A program made the translations under genes and the position numbers. Below the pieces are notes generated by a model, which saw nothing but the letters and a program-made list of their open reading frames with translations, made no database searches and was not told where the DNA came from. 42,067 nt of DNA, taken from an uncultured Lachnospiraceae bacterium. Its GTDB lineage: Bacteria; Bacillota; Clostridia; Lachnospirales; Lachnospiraceae. Numbering within the stretch: the stretch's first letter is position 1; every line of letters begins with the position of its first letter. Below, piece by piece: positions 17,029 through 24,290 of the stretch. Where the stretch lies: assembly GCA_946615865.1 (NCBI GenBank), contig CAMOIJ010000020.1, positions 1 through 42,067 of the forward strand, read 5' to 3'.

Positions 17029-17997
17029 TCAAGCTTTGCCAGCGCTGCCGAGAACGTTAACGATCTTGTGAGCGACCATATCCTTAACCGCCTGTCTTGC
17101 GGGTTTGAGATACTGTCTGGGATCGAAGTGATCCGGATGCTCAGCAAAGTATTTCCTGATGTTGCCGGTCATGGCAAGACGGATATCGGAGTCGATATTG
17201 ATCTTGCAGACAGAAAGTTCTGCAGCGTGACGGAGCTCATACTCCGGAATGCCGATAGCATCGGGCATATTGCCGCCATATGTGTTGACCATCTTTACGA
17301 ATTCCTGAGGAACGGAGGAAGATCCGTGCAGAACGATCGGGAATCCGGGCAGTCTCTTGGAGACTTCCTCGAGAACGTCGAAACGAAGCGGCGGAGGAAC
17401 AAGGATGCCGTCCGCATTGCGTGTGCACTGCTCGGGTTTGAACTTATAAGCGCCGTGGGAAGTGCCGATCGCGATCGCGAGGGAATCGCAGCCGGTTCTG
17501 GTAACGAATTCCTCAACTTCTTCGGGACGTGTGTAGCTGGCTTTGCCTGCCTCGACAACAACTTCATCCTCTACGCCTTCGAGAGTTCCGAGCTCTGCCT
17601 CGACAACAACACCGTGTGCGTGTGCATATTCAACTACCTGCTTGGTCAGAGCAATATTGTCTTCAAAAGACTTCGAAGAAGCATCGATCATGACAGAAGT
17701 AAATCCACCGTCGATGCAGTTCTTGCACAGCTCGAAGGAATCGCCGTGATCAAGATGAAGTGCGATCGGAATCTGAGGATTCTCAATTACAGCTGCTTCT
17801 ACAAGTTTCACCAGGTAGGTGTGGTTCGCATATGCGCGCGCGCCCTTGGAAACCTGAAGGATTACAGGGCTGTTCAGCTCGCCTGCAGCTTCGGTAATAC
17901 CCTGAACGATTTCCATGTTGTTCACATTGAAAGCGCCGATGGCATAACCGCCGTCATAAGCCTTTTTAAACATTTCAGTCGTAGTAACTAATGCCAT
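17029..17997 (-). CDS. fba: class II fructose-1,6-bisphosphate aldolase
   Basis: The 322-residue enzyme has the class II aldolase zinc motif HLDHGD (H81, D83, H84), the second metal region EAELGTLEGVED, and phosphate-binding segments GTSHGAYK and VLHGSSSVP. It cleaves fructose 1,6-bisphosphate to DHAP and glyceraldehyde 3-phosphate in glycolysis and runs in reverse in gluconeogenesis. AAGGAGACAACGAA precedes the ATG. It is monocistronic, with its own promoter (18048-18076) and a strong terminator. A perfect palindrome of the 12-bp repeat sits just upstream of the promoter. Codon choice is restricted, as expected of a highly expressed gene. Confidence 0.95.
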   Translation of the reverse strand: MALVTTTEMFKKAYDGGYAIGAFNVNNMEIVQGITEAAGELNSPVILQVSKGARAYANHTYLVKLVEAAVIENPQIPIALHLDHGDSFELCKNCIDGGFTSVMIDASSKSFEDNIALTKQVVEYAHAHGVVVEAELGTLEGVEDEVVVEAGKASYTRPEEVEEFVTRTGCDSLAIAIGTSHGAYKFKPEQCTRNADGILVPPPLRFDVLEEVSKRLPGFPIVLHGSSSVPQEFVKMVNTYGGNMPDAIGIPEYELRHAAELSVCKINIDSDIRLAMTGNIRKYFAEHPDHFDPRQYLKPARQAVKDMVAHKIVNVLGSAGKA

Positions 17998-18047
17998 TTC
18001 GTTGTCTCCTTATTTAGTATGTGGGTTAATTGGATGTTACTAATACT

Positions 18048-18076
18048 ATTATAATGCTTTCGTACCGAGAATCCAA
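18048..18076 (-). promoter_or_regulatory. promoter of fba
   Basis: On the minus strand TTGGAT (18071-18076) and TATAAT (18048-18053) are spaced by 17 bp. The palindromic repeat pair begins 27 bp upstream of the -35 box. Confidence 0.75.
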
Positions 18077-18102
18077 TCGCGAATAATCGACCTCCAATAA
18101 TC

Positions 18103-18152
18103 GACCTCTGGGGTAGTTTGTGGACAGATGTCCACAAACTACCCCAGAGGTC
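18103..18152. repeat. inverted pair of GACCTCTGGGGT repeats, 24-bp perfect palindrome
   Basis: Two extended copies face each other. The arm at 18103-18126 starts GACCTCTGGGGTAG and continues TTTGTGGACA; its exact complement is at 18129-18152, with only GA between. This 24-bp-arm cruciform lies between the divergent promoters of fba and degV. The layout resembles two inverted REPs forming a REPIN. A partial motif start, CGACCTCC, precedes it at about 18088. Confidence 0.9.
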
Positions 18153-18175
18153 AAATGATAATGATAAGGCAAAAT

Positions 18176-18197
18176 ACTTGTTGACATTTCAACAAGT
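18176..18197. promoter_or_regulatory. palindromic operator 1 of the degV-marR operon
   Basis: A perfect 9+4+9 palindrome, ACTTGTTGA-CATT-TCAACAAGT, overlaps the degV -35 box. It shares the GTTGA-N4-TCAAC core with operator 2, 37 bp centre to centre. The MarR-family regulator encoded downstream is the obvious candidate to bind it. Confidence 0.65.
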
Positions 18198-18209
18198 CGG
18201 TGCTATTCT
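18181..18209 (+). promoter_or_regulatory. promoter of degV-marR
   Basis: A consensus TTGACA (18181-18186) and TATTCT (18204-18209) are separated by 17 bp. Transcription would start near 18216, inside the second palindrome. Confidence 0.7.
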
Positions 18210-18213
18210 TCTG

Positions 18214-18233
18214 AACGTTGACAAATCAACGTT
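18214..18233. promoter_or_regulatory. palindromic operator 2 of the degV-marR operon
   Basis: The perfect 8+4+8 palindrome AACGTTGA-CAAA-TCAACGTT covers the expected transcription start. With operator 1 on the -35 box, a bound repressor would cover the whole promoter. Confidence 0.65.
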
Positions 18234-18270
18234 TAACAATGTTTTGAAATAGAGAAGGAGAAACGCACAA

Positions 18271-19119
18271 ATGGCAGTAAGAATTATTACCGATTCCACA
18301 GTTGATATAGCAGATAAATACCGCAATCTTTTTACCGTCGTCCCGCTCACTGTATCGTTCGGAGAAAAGGACTATATTGACGGCGTCACATTGAATAAGC
18401 AGGAGTTTTACCAAAAGCTCGTCTCCAGCCAGGAGCTCCCCAAAACCAGTCAGGCAACGCCCGCAGCGTTTGCAGAAGTATTCCGGAAACTTCAGGAACA
18501 AGGAGACGAGGCCGTCGTGATCACAGTCTCCTCCCGACTTTCCGGCACTTATCAGAGCGCCTGTATCGCCGCAGAAGATTTCAACAATGTCCGCGTTGTG
18601 GACAGCATGAACGTCTCCATCGCATCCGGAATTCTTGCAGAGTACGCTTTACGCTGTGCCTCAGAGGGGATGGGACTCGATGAACTGGCGCGTCACCTGT
18701 CAAAAAAGCGAGACGAGATCGGTCTGGTCGCTATGGTCGATACTCTTGAATATCTGAAAAAGGGCGGCAGGATCTCCGGTGCAGCTGCATTTGCCGGCGG
18801 CGTCCTGGGCATCAAGCCGGTCGTCACTTGCCGAAATGGTGAACTGGCAGTTCTCGGCAAAGCCCGCGGATCCAAAAAAGCCAATAACCTTCTTGTCGAA
18901 CAGATCAGCAAAGATGGCGTTGATTTCTCTAAGCCTCTTCTGCTCGGATACACCGGTCTCTCAGACGATATGCTCCACCAGTATATTCAGGACAGTCAGT
19001 CTCTATGGAAAGGACATGTCACCGATTTAGACTGCGTACAACTCAGCAGTGTGATCGGTACACATGCCGGTCCCGGTGCCGTTGCAGTTGCTTATTTCAA
19101 ATCCAGTGCGGTACAATAA
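18271..19119 (+). CDS. DegV family fatty-acid-binding protein
   Basis: The 282-residue protein has the DegV hallmarks: the N-terminal ITDSTVDI, the TSQATPAAF segment, ITVSSRLSGTYQSA, and the lipid-site region EYLKKGGRISGAAAF. DegV proteins bind a single fatty acid; those called FakB present it to the kinase FakA for phosphorylation. No FakA is nearby. AGAAGGAGAAACGCACAA precedes the ATG. It leads a two-gene operon with a MarR-type regulator, which suggests lipid-responsive control. Whether it is a FakB or another DegV cannot be told from the sequence alone. Confidence 0.9.
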   Translation: MAVRIITDSTVDIADKYRNLFTVVPLTVSFGEKDYIDGVTLNKQEFYQKLVSSQELPKTSQATPAAFAEVFRKLQEQGDEAVVITVSSRLSGTYQSACIAAEDFNNVRVVDSMNVSIASGILAEYALRCASEGMGLDELARHLSKKRDEIGLVAMVDTLEYLKKGGRISGAAAFAGGVLGIKPVVTCRNGELAVLGKARGSKKANNLLVEQISKDGVDFSKPLLLGYTGLSDDMLHQYIQDSQSLWKGHVTDLDCVQLSSVIGTHAGPGAVAVAYFKSSAVQ

Positions 19120-19175
19120 GGCTATTCAATGATCACTACGCGAGCCCCTGCGCCGCGTTTGGAAAGGATGGCATA

Positions 19176-19625
19176 ATGGAAAACCGTTTTGAGCATTTCA
19201 GTCTGGATATTTTTAACATTTCCAGGTACTGGAACAAGATCGCAACGGATGAAATGAAAAAATATAGTTTGAGGGGCACACACGCTCTCTATCTTTTGAT
19301 GCTTGACGGCTATGAGGGAGAAATCACTGCTGCCCGGCTCGCCGATCTCTGCCAGCGTGATAAAGCAGATGTCTCCCGTGCTCTTGCTGACTTTCAGAAA
19401 AAAGGAATCCTGGAACCTTACAGCGGTCCCAGGTACAGGGCAACCCCGAAACTCACCCCCCTGGGGCGGTCGATTGCCTCGCAGATCAGGGCGCGCGCCA
19501 CAGTCGCCCTCGACCTGGCCGGGCAGGGCATTACAGCAGAAATGCGCGAGAATATGTACCACTGCCTCGATCTCATTGCCGCCAACATGCGCGGTATTTG
19601 TGAAGAGGGATTGATGAATCAGTGA
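19176..19625 (+). CDS. MarR family transcriptional regulator
   Basis: The 149-residue protein has a winged-helix core: the recognition region ITAARLADLCQRDKADVSRALADFQKKGILEP, a wing SGPRYRATPKLTPLGRSIA, and dimerisation helices at both ends. AAAGGATGGCATA precedes the ATG. An open frame continues upstream through the end of degV but has no support. It lies 56 bp behind degV and probably represses its own operon through the two TTGA-N4-TCAA palindromes. By analogy with lipid-sensing MarR proteins such as FabT, it may respond to fatty acids; this is inference. Confidence 0.85.
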   Translation: MENRFEHFSLDIFNISRYWNKIATDEMKKYSLRGTHALYLLMLDGYEGEITAARLADLCQRDKADVSRALADFQKKGILEPYSGPRYRATPKLTPLGRSIASQIRARATVALDLAGQGITAEMRENMYHCLDLIAANMRGICEEGLMNQ

Positions 19626-19638
19626 ACTGACTTTATTC

Positions 19639-19694
19639 GACCTCTGGGGTAGTTTATTTGGTGGTTTTTTTATGTCAAACTCGACCTCTGGGGT
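19639..19694 (+). repeat. GACCTCTGGGGT repeat, two direct copies
   Basis: Exact copies at 19639-19650 and 19683-19694 are both preceded by TC and followed by AG, with a 44-bp period. The first begins 14 bp after the marR stop codon. The downstream AGTTT of the first copy is shared with the palindromic pair at 18103 and the copy near 27052. Confidence 0.9.
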
Positions 19695-19723
19695 AGCATA
19701 TTATGAGGTAGCATATTAAGAAT

Positions 19724-19755
19724 AAAAGCCAGAGGAACTCTCCCCTCTGGCTTTT
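19724..19755. terminator. bidirectional terminator between marR and the cyclase-family gene
   Basis: The 12-bp stem AAAAGCCAGAGG (19724-19735) pairs with CCTCTGGCTTTT (19744-19755) around an 8-nt loop. The stem contains CCAGAGG, a partial match to the repeat word. Confidence 0.8.
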
Positions 19756-19796
19756 TACTTTCAGTGAAAAATCTGTATTTTGTCCGGTCCGGCATT

Positions 19797-20549
19797 TTAC
19801 TCCGTGATCGCCCAGACTCTTGCGGGAAGGCCGGTTGCGCCTTCGATCCTGGGCCATGCAGCAAAGAGGACGGCACCAGCGGGTGCCACCTTGTCCAGAT
19901 TGCGCAGGACCTCGATCTGCAGCTTTCCTTTGGCAAGTACGTAACGCTCGCAGGCAAGGTCTTCTGCTTTAGCAGCTTCCGCGGAGGCATCAGTGTCCAG
20001 CGTCTCATGGCCGTTCGCGGCGGCGTTCCTCTCCTCATAGATGTACTTGAGCGCTTCCATGGACCAGCCGGGGAAGTTCTCGCTTCCATCATCTGCTATA
20101 CCGGAAAGCGCGTCCATATCCGGCCAGTTCTTGTACCAATCTGTCCGCAATGCCACAAAAGCGCCATCCGGGATCGGTCCATATTTTGCCTCATAGTCCT
20201 TGATATCCTGCGCAGTCACGGCATAATGAACGTCCTGCGCAACTTTGTCCGTGATATCGATCACGCACAGAGGGAACACGCCCTGCTTGACGTCATAGGC
20301 TTCCGAAAGATCTCCATCCTTAACAAAATGTCCCGGGAAATCAATGTGCGTTCCGAACTGTCCGGGGAATTTGAAGGTGTGGATCCGGCAGTCCAGCATC
20401 GGATTTCCCCAGTCAAAAACAACTTTGCAGAGTTCCACGCTTCCTTCCGGAATTCCGCTCCAGTAAGGGCTGTCATTGTTAAGACTGTGCGACAGCTCTA
20501 CCCATTTCAGTTTCTTCGCTTCTTCCAGTGTCTCCCAAAGTTTGTACAT
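19797..20549 (-). CDS. cyclase family metal-dependent hydrolase (kynurenine formamidase-like)
   Basis: The 250-residue protein matches the cyclase family. The metal motif usually written HxGTHxDxPxHF appears as QFGTHIDFPGHF (64-75), so the first histidine is Gln64 while H68, D70 and H74 are kept. An N-terminal ELSHSLNNDSPYW and a later GPIPDGAFVALRTDW are also typical. Family members hydrolyse formamides, cyclic amides or lactones. The substrate here is unknown, and the Gln substitution may mark a subfamily with changed metal binding. AAAGGGGGTAAC precedes the ATG. Confidence 0.8.
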   Translation of the reverse strand: MYKLWETLEEAKKLKWVELSHSLNNDSPYWSGIPEGSVELCKVVFDWGNPMLDCRIHTFKFPGQFGTHIDFPGHFVKDGDLSEAYDVKQGVFPLCVIDITDKVAQDVHYAVTAQDIKDYEAKYGPIPDGAFVALRTDWYKNWPDMDALSGIADDGSENFPGWSMEALKYIYEERNAAANGHETLDTDASAEAAKAEDLACERYVLAKGKLQIEVLRNLDKVAPAGAVLFAAWPRIEGATGLPARVWAITE

Positions 20550-20616
20550 GTTACCCCCTTTCTCTCAGAAACCATGCAAAATATCGCATAAATAAACTGA
20601 TAACTGCGTTTATTAA

Positions 20617-20645
20617 ATCATAAAATTTCCGCTCATCAGTGTCAA
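20617..20645 (-). promoter_or_regulatory. promoter of the cyclase-family gene
   Basis: On the minus strand a consensus TTGACA (20640-20645) and TATGAT (20617-20622) are separated by exactly 17 bp. The leader would be about 60 nt. Confidence 0.75.
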
Positions 20646-20698
20646 TCATTACAGGAAAATGATAAGGGAGTTGATCCACGGTCAGTTGATTCCCCGCC

Positions 20699-21502
20699 TC
20701 AGCCGCCGCGCCCCGGCGCTGTCGCGAGTTCCATCAGCCTGTAGATCTTTCCGTACAGGCGCCCGGTAAACAACACTTTGAAAAAAGTTCTGTCCACAGG
20801 CTTCAATTCGTTTACTAGCGCCGGTGGAGTAAAAGAGTGCTCTCTCACTGCGCGCAGTCCCAGCCCGCCGATCACTTCTTCCATGCTGTCAATGCCATAG
20901 AGTTTCGTGACGCCGACATCGTTTACCGGATTTCTATATTTTGACGCCTTAGCGCCAAACTCCGTATAGATATCCATCAAAATACAGAGCACTCTGTACT
21001 TCTTCTGCAGCGCTTCGAGAAATCCGCGAAGCTGCTCTTTGGACAAATACATGCTGATCCCCTCGAGGATCACGATCGCAGTGTCACTCTCGGGAAGCTG
21101 CGCGACCTGCGCGGGGACCGAGGCGTCCAGGGCCTGCATGCGGTAATTCACGCTCTCGTCAAAATATTCCTTCCGTATCGCGATCACATCCGGAAGGTCG
21201 CAGTCGATCCATAACCTGTATGGCTCCTTCACCCTCCTGAACCTGCTGTCGAGCCCGCACCCGATGTGCAGCACAAGGGCATCCTTATACTTTCTGAGCA
21301 TGCTGTCCGTCCAGTCATCAAACACACGTGCCCGCATTGCCATGTTGTAGGCAAGCCATTTCGACTTCGACTTGCCGCGGATCGAAAAGCTTTCTGCTTG
21401 CCAGATTCTCTCTGCATCCGGATCACTTAGAATGATATGCTGTTTGCTAACAGTCGATTTACCGTATAGGGGAATGAAAAGGGTTTTGTTTACTTCATTC
21501 AT
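20699..21502 (-). CDS. leucine carboxyl methyltransferase-type SAM-dependent O-methyltransferase
   Basis: The 267-residue protein fits the LCMT/TcmP-like family. RARVFDDWTDSMLRKY leads into the SAM-binding segment ALVLHIGCGLDSRF, then WIDCDLPDVIAIRKEYF and the post-motif AIVILEGISMYLSKEQ. Bacterial members methylate small-molecule or peptide carboxyl and hydroxyl groups. No biosynthetic cluster is adjacent. The only Shine-Dalgarno-like sequence before the ATG (21500-21502) is GAGGT inside the 12-bp repeat at 21509-21520, 7 nt away, so the repeat appears to supply the ribosome binding site. Confidence 0.8.
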   Translation of the reverse strand: MNEVNKTLFIPLYGKSTVSKQHIILSDPDAERIWQAESFSIRGKSKSKWLAYNMAMRARVFDDWTDSMLRKYKDALVLHIGCGLDSRFRRVKEPYRLWIDCDLPDVIAIRKEYFDESVNYRMQALDASVPAQVAQLPESDTAIVILEGISMYLSKEQLRGFLEALQKKYRVLCILMDIYTEFGAKASKYRNPVNDVGVTKLYGIDSMEEVIGGLGLRAVREHSFTPPALVNELKPVDRTFFKVLFTGRLYGKIYRLMELATAPGRGG

Positions 21503-21555
21503 GACTTAGACCTCTGGGGTGGCTTGTTTGTGACTTAGACCTCTGGGGTGGCTTG
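21502..21555 (+). repeat. GACCTCTGGGGT repeat in a 29-bp tandem duplication
   Basis: A unit starting TGACTTAGACCTCTGGGGT and ending GGCTTG is duplicated with a 29-bp period (21502 and 21531); exact 12-mers are at 21509-21520 and 21538-21549. The left copy provides GAGGT upstream of the methyltransferase ATG. The right copy forms the last four codons (TPEV) of the XRE-AbrB gene. Confidence 0.9.
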
Positions 21556-21972
21556 CTGCAATTTTTTGACCTCTTCCGCGATCGAGAGAAAGCTCTCCGC
21601 TTTAATGACCGCCAGCCCCTGAGCTTCATCGCCAAGCACGACCAGCTGGTCGCCAGGGGCTATATCAAATGTTTTCCTTGCCTTCGCCGGAATCACGATC
21701 TGCCCCTTATCTCCTACTGTCACTACCCCGAATATGTGCTTGCCTTTGGGCGGGACACTAAGTCCCATGTTTTCCTTTGGTTCGAAATTTGCCAAATCAT
21801 CGAGGGAAACTCCGAACACTTCCGCAAGGCATCTGCATTTTTCCAGATCCGGAATAGTTTCGCCCGCCTCCCATTTCGCCACTGCCTGCCTTGTCACGCC
21901 GACCTTTTCCGCGATATCCTCCTGGGTCATCTGTTTCATCTTCCGCATTTGAACAAGATTATCCTTGAACAT
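21535..21972 (-). CDS. XRE-type HTH / AbrB-type two-domain regulator
   Basis: The 145-residue protein starts MFKDNLVQMRKM and has a Cro/C1 helix-turn-helix (MTQEDIAEKVGVTRQAVAKW, about 15-34) followed by a SpoVT/AbrB swapped-hairpin domain (VTVGDKGQIVIPAKARKTF...GDQLVVLGDE, about 80-115). This fusion is a common autoregulatory type in Clostridia. The ATG at 21972 follows AAAGAGGAGAAAA and overlaps the end of the acyltransferase gene by 14 bp, so the two are co-transcribed. The last residues, TPEV and the stop, are encoded by a copy of the 12-bp repeat, meaning the original C-terminus was replaced or extended. Confidence 0.85.
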   Translation of the reverse strand: MFKDNLVQMRKMKQMTQEDIAEKVGVTRQAVAKWEAGETIPDLEKCRCLAEVFGVSLDDLANFEPKENMGLSVPPKGKHIFGVVTVGDKGQIVIPAKARKTFDIAPGDQLVVLGDEAQGLAVIKAESFLSIAEEVKKLQQATPEV

Positions 21973-23047
21973 TTTTCTTCTCCTCTTTGATGCCAAGCAC
22001 CGCCCACCTGTAGCCCGGGATTCTTGATATAATTCCATTCAAAAGATAGGCGCCAGCAAATCCTGCAATCAAACTCAGGAGATACACCGCCGGTGCCGGA
22101 AGGATCCCGCGCCTGGCCACAAACAAAGCAACCGAAGAGATCCCCAAATAGTGAAACACATACAGTCCGAAGCTCCTCTTGCTCATCCAGCGGGTAAATC
22201 TGTTGCTGAAGTCGCAATATTTTGCCATACCGCCGAAAATCGCCAGACAGGCAAAGTATCCGTACGTGACGAACAGAACGGAGCGATATACCGGGTTATC
22301 CGCATAAACTTCGCCAAAATAGCGAGCGCAGAATGCCGTACCCAGCACCCCAGAGGTCGCCGCCAACATCGGAAACCATCTCTTCAGGACCTCAATCACC
22401 TCATCGTGGGACAGCACAAAATAGCCCAGCAGAAAAACAAAGAAATACAGCCCGAACCGGTAGACGCAGATGATCGGCGTATTGAGGATTTGCGCTGCCC
22501 CATAGGTCGGAATACCGAGCACGACAAGCACTGGAAGGCCAGCTTTTCCGCAGGCGTTCCAAAGCCTGTCTTTGTCGATTCTCCGCACAAGCACTAGCAA
22601 CATAGAAAACAGCCACAGCAAATGAATGTACCAAAGGACTCCGCTTCCGCTTGCGATACAGATCAGTACCTTCGCAATCAGAGGTATACCAGGATCTTTG
22701 AGCACAGCGTCTCCAAGAGCAACATTTACATATCCCTGCAGAAACTGGAATGCAACCAGTCCGATCGTCGAAGGCACTAGAAGCTTCGTCGTCCTGCTGC
22801 TGATGAATTCTCTGTGGGAATGATTATCCAGATAGAGCCGCGAGCTGATCCCGGAGACCATGAAAAGCAGCATCATGAACCAGGGGTACACGATGTACTG
22901 AAACACGTCAAAATACTGAACTTCAAGATCTGTGATCTTACCGCAAACCCCCGGAATCCCTTCTGCGTTATACATATAGATCACATGGTATAAAACTACG
23001 ATCACAACAGTGATCCATCTGATGTTATCTAAGTAATATTTTCTCAT
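21959..23047 (-). CDS. acyltransferase 3 family membrane protein
   Basis: The 362-residue protein has about ten membrane helices. It begins with the family signature MRKYYLDNIRWITVVIVVLYH, with the R/H motif in the first helix, and has FMVSGISSRLYLD after helix 2. Members transfer acetyl or other acyl groups to cell-surface glycans or small molecules. The ATG at 23047 is preceded by GGAGGTGGGATTATT; the longer open frame to 23254 reads through repeat copies and is rejected. Codons at 22347-22358 are an exact in-frame repeat copy, encoding TSGV in a loop between helices. It is followed by the overlapping XRE-AbrB gene. Confidence 0.85.
   Translation of the reverse strand: MRKYYLDNIRWITVVIVVLYHVIYMYNAEGIPGVCGKITDLEVQYFDVFQYIVYPWFMMLLFMVSGISSRLYLDNHSHREFISSRTTKLLVPSTIGLVAFQFLQGYVNVALGDAVLKDPGIPLIAKVLICIASGSGVLWYIHLLWLFSMLLVLVRRIDKDRLWNACGKAGLPVLVVLGIPTYGAAQILNTPIICVYRFGLYFFVFLLGYFVLSHDEVIEVLKRWFPMLAATSGVLGTAFCARYFGEVYADNPVYRSVLFVTYGYFACLAIFGGMAKYCDFSNRFTRWMSKRSFGLYVFHYLGISSVALFVARRGILPAPAVYLLSLIAGFAGAYLLNGIISRIPGYRWAVLGIKEEKKNVQG
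22347..22358 (-). repeat. intragenic GACCTCTGGGGT repeat in the acyltransferase gene
   Basis: An exact 12-mer lies inside the acyltransferase frame. It reads A-TSGV-L in a polar loop between predicted helices and adds no stop or frameshift. Confidence 0.85.
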
Positions 23048-23150
23048 AATAATCCCACCTCCGCAATTATTCTTAACAAAATCATATTGCCTTGGAAGGA
23101 TTACGTCCACCAACCAAACCGAACATTTGCGCAGAGCTGATGTTATGTTT

Positions 23151-23216
23151 GGTTGACAAGGTACCCCAGAGGTCGGGCAGGTCGGTTGACAAGGTACCCC
23201 AGAGGTCGGGCAGGTC
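23151..23216 (-). repeat. GACCTCTGGGGT repeat in a 33-bp tandem duplication
   Basis: A 33-bp unit beginning GGTTGACAAGGTACCCCAG is repeated exactly at 23151 and 23184; the 12-mers (minus orientation) are at 23163-23174 and 23196-23207. Further GGGCAGGTCGG-like fragments continue to about 23245. The cluster lies upstream of the acyltransferase gene. Confidence 0.9.
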
Positions 23217-23251
23217 GGTCGGGGCAGGTGAGGTCGGGGCAGGTCAAAAAA

Positions 23252-23309
23252 CAACCCCAGAGGTTGGGTTACTCTGGGGTGGATTATACCCTCAGCATAC
23301 CTCTGGGGT
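23252..23309. repeat. variant repeats, one with compensated stem
   Basis: CAACC-CCAGA-GGTTG (23252-23266) differs from the consensus in a stem base but keeps pairing because the partner also changed. A partial ACTCTGGGGT follows at 23271-23280, and ACCTCTGGGGTAG lies at 23299-23311, only a few bases from the AIM24 stop codon. Confidence 0.75.
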
Positions 23310-23315
23310 AGTTTA

Positions 23316-24104
23316 TCATTTTGAAGTAGCTGCGCTCCAGCTGTCAGTTCTTGCGACCGGGCTGATCATCACACGGCCAGTACCGCGGTAGACATTGACC
23401 AGACCTTCACCGCTGACAGCGGAGCCGACGATTGATCTGGTGGACATTTCCACGGTGAACTGCAGGCTGGAGGACCAGCAGACTGCCATGTCACCATCAA
23501 TTCTGATCTCATCATTGTTAAGCTCAATAGTTATCAGTTCATCTTCCGGCACGTTGCTCTCAAGTGCTGCAATTCCGTGTCCCGAAAGGCTGAGATTGAA
23601 CAGGCCTTCATTGCCAAGCGCCGCTGATGAAAGGCTGCGGCGGGAAACAAGGCTCTGTCGGACCGTCCCGTCACACGCATAAAACATTCCGTCCTCAATC
23701 GTAATTCCGGATCCCCACTGTTCCACGTCTACAAGAAGGATATGTTTGTACGTAGGCTCGAGAACAAGAATACCGCTGCCCTTATACTCAGGCTTGACTG
23801 CGGACTCTTTGGTAACTGCGCCGCGCAATGCTTTGCCCAGAAAATCGCCCACCCCCTTGACACCGCTCGTAGCAACAACATTGCCAGCCATCCACTGCAT
23901 TGCTCCTGCCTGAACAACTGCAGTGTTAGATCCGTTCATGTCAATGACAAGCTGCCTCCGATGGACTCCCATCTTGGAGCTGAAATACTCGGACTCCGCA
24001 TTTAAGAAATTGACGCTCAAATCTTTGTCATACTCCAAAACGCTGAAGTTTCCCATTCTTTTAGTAAAATGCCGGTTCGTGTTTTCCAGATTATTAACTC
24101 TCAT
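23316..24104 (-). CDS. AIM24 family protein
   Basis: The 262-residue protein matches the AIM24/TIGR00266-like double-psi beta-barrel family of Firmicutes. AGAMQWMAGNV, KGVGDFLGKALRGAVT, the long beta-strand series, YKHILLVDVEQWG and the closing GEGLVNVYRGTGRVMISP are all typical. Function is unknown; the family was named after a mitochondrial inner-membrane organisation factor. The ATG at 24104 follows GGAGGACATA. It ends a few bases from a repeat copy. Its VATSGVKG segment resembles repeat-encoded peptides, but its DNA does not match the 12-mer. Confidence 0.8.
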   Translation of the reverse strand: MRVNNLENTNRHFTKRMGNFSVLEYDKDLSVNFLNAESEYFSSKMGVHRRQLVIDMNGSNTAVVQAGAMQWMAGNVVATSGVKGVGDFLGKALRGAVTKESAVKPEYKGSGILVLEPTYKHILLVDVEQWGSGITIEDGMFYACDGTVRQSLVSRRSLSSAALGNEGLFNLSLSGHGIAALESNVPEDELITIELNNDEIRIDGDMAVCWSSSLQFTVEMSTRSIVGSAVSGEGLVNVYRGTGRVMISPVARTDSWSAATSK

Positions 24105-24290
24105 TATGTCCTCCTTTAGGTCAAAACATACCAAAGCCTGCCGTTCTCCGGTAGCCCATGGTGAGTTCACAGAGCGGATTCTTGTCCTTTATAGTTTACG
24201 TGATTGCTATGCGTTTATTACAATATCACAGTTGCAGTATAATTGATTTATGGCATTCTATAAGTGAAAACACTTTAAGGAGATATAAAT

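Noticed and set aside
17023-17991. Plus-strand open frame covering all of fba
   Set aside because: It is the shadow of a highly codon-biased gene; no ribosome site or family match.
23048-23254. N-terminal extension of the acyltransferase with repeated PTSGVPCQP peptides
   Set aside because: It is translation of the 33-bp tandem; the ATG at 23047 has GGAGGT and begins the family signature.
23856-23868. TSGV peptide in the AIM24 protein, like repeat-encoded peptides
   Set aside because: The underlying codons do not match the 12-mer.
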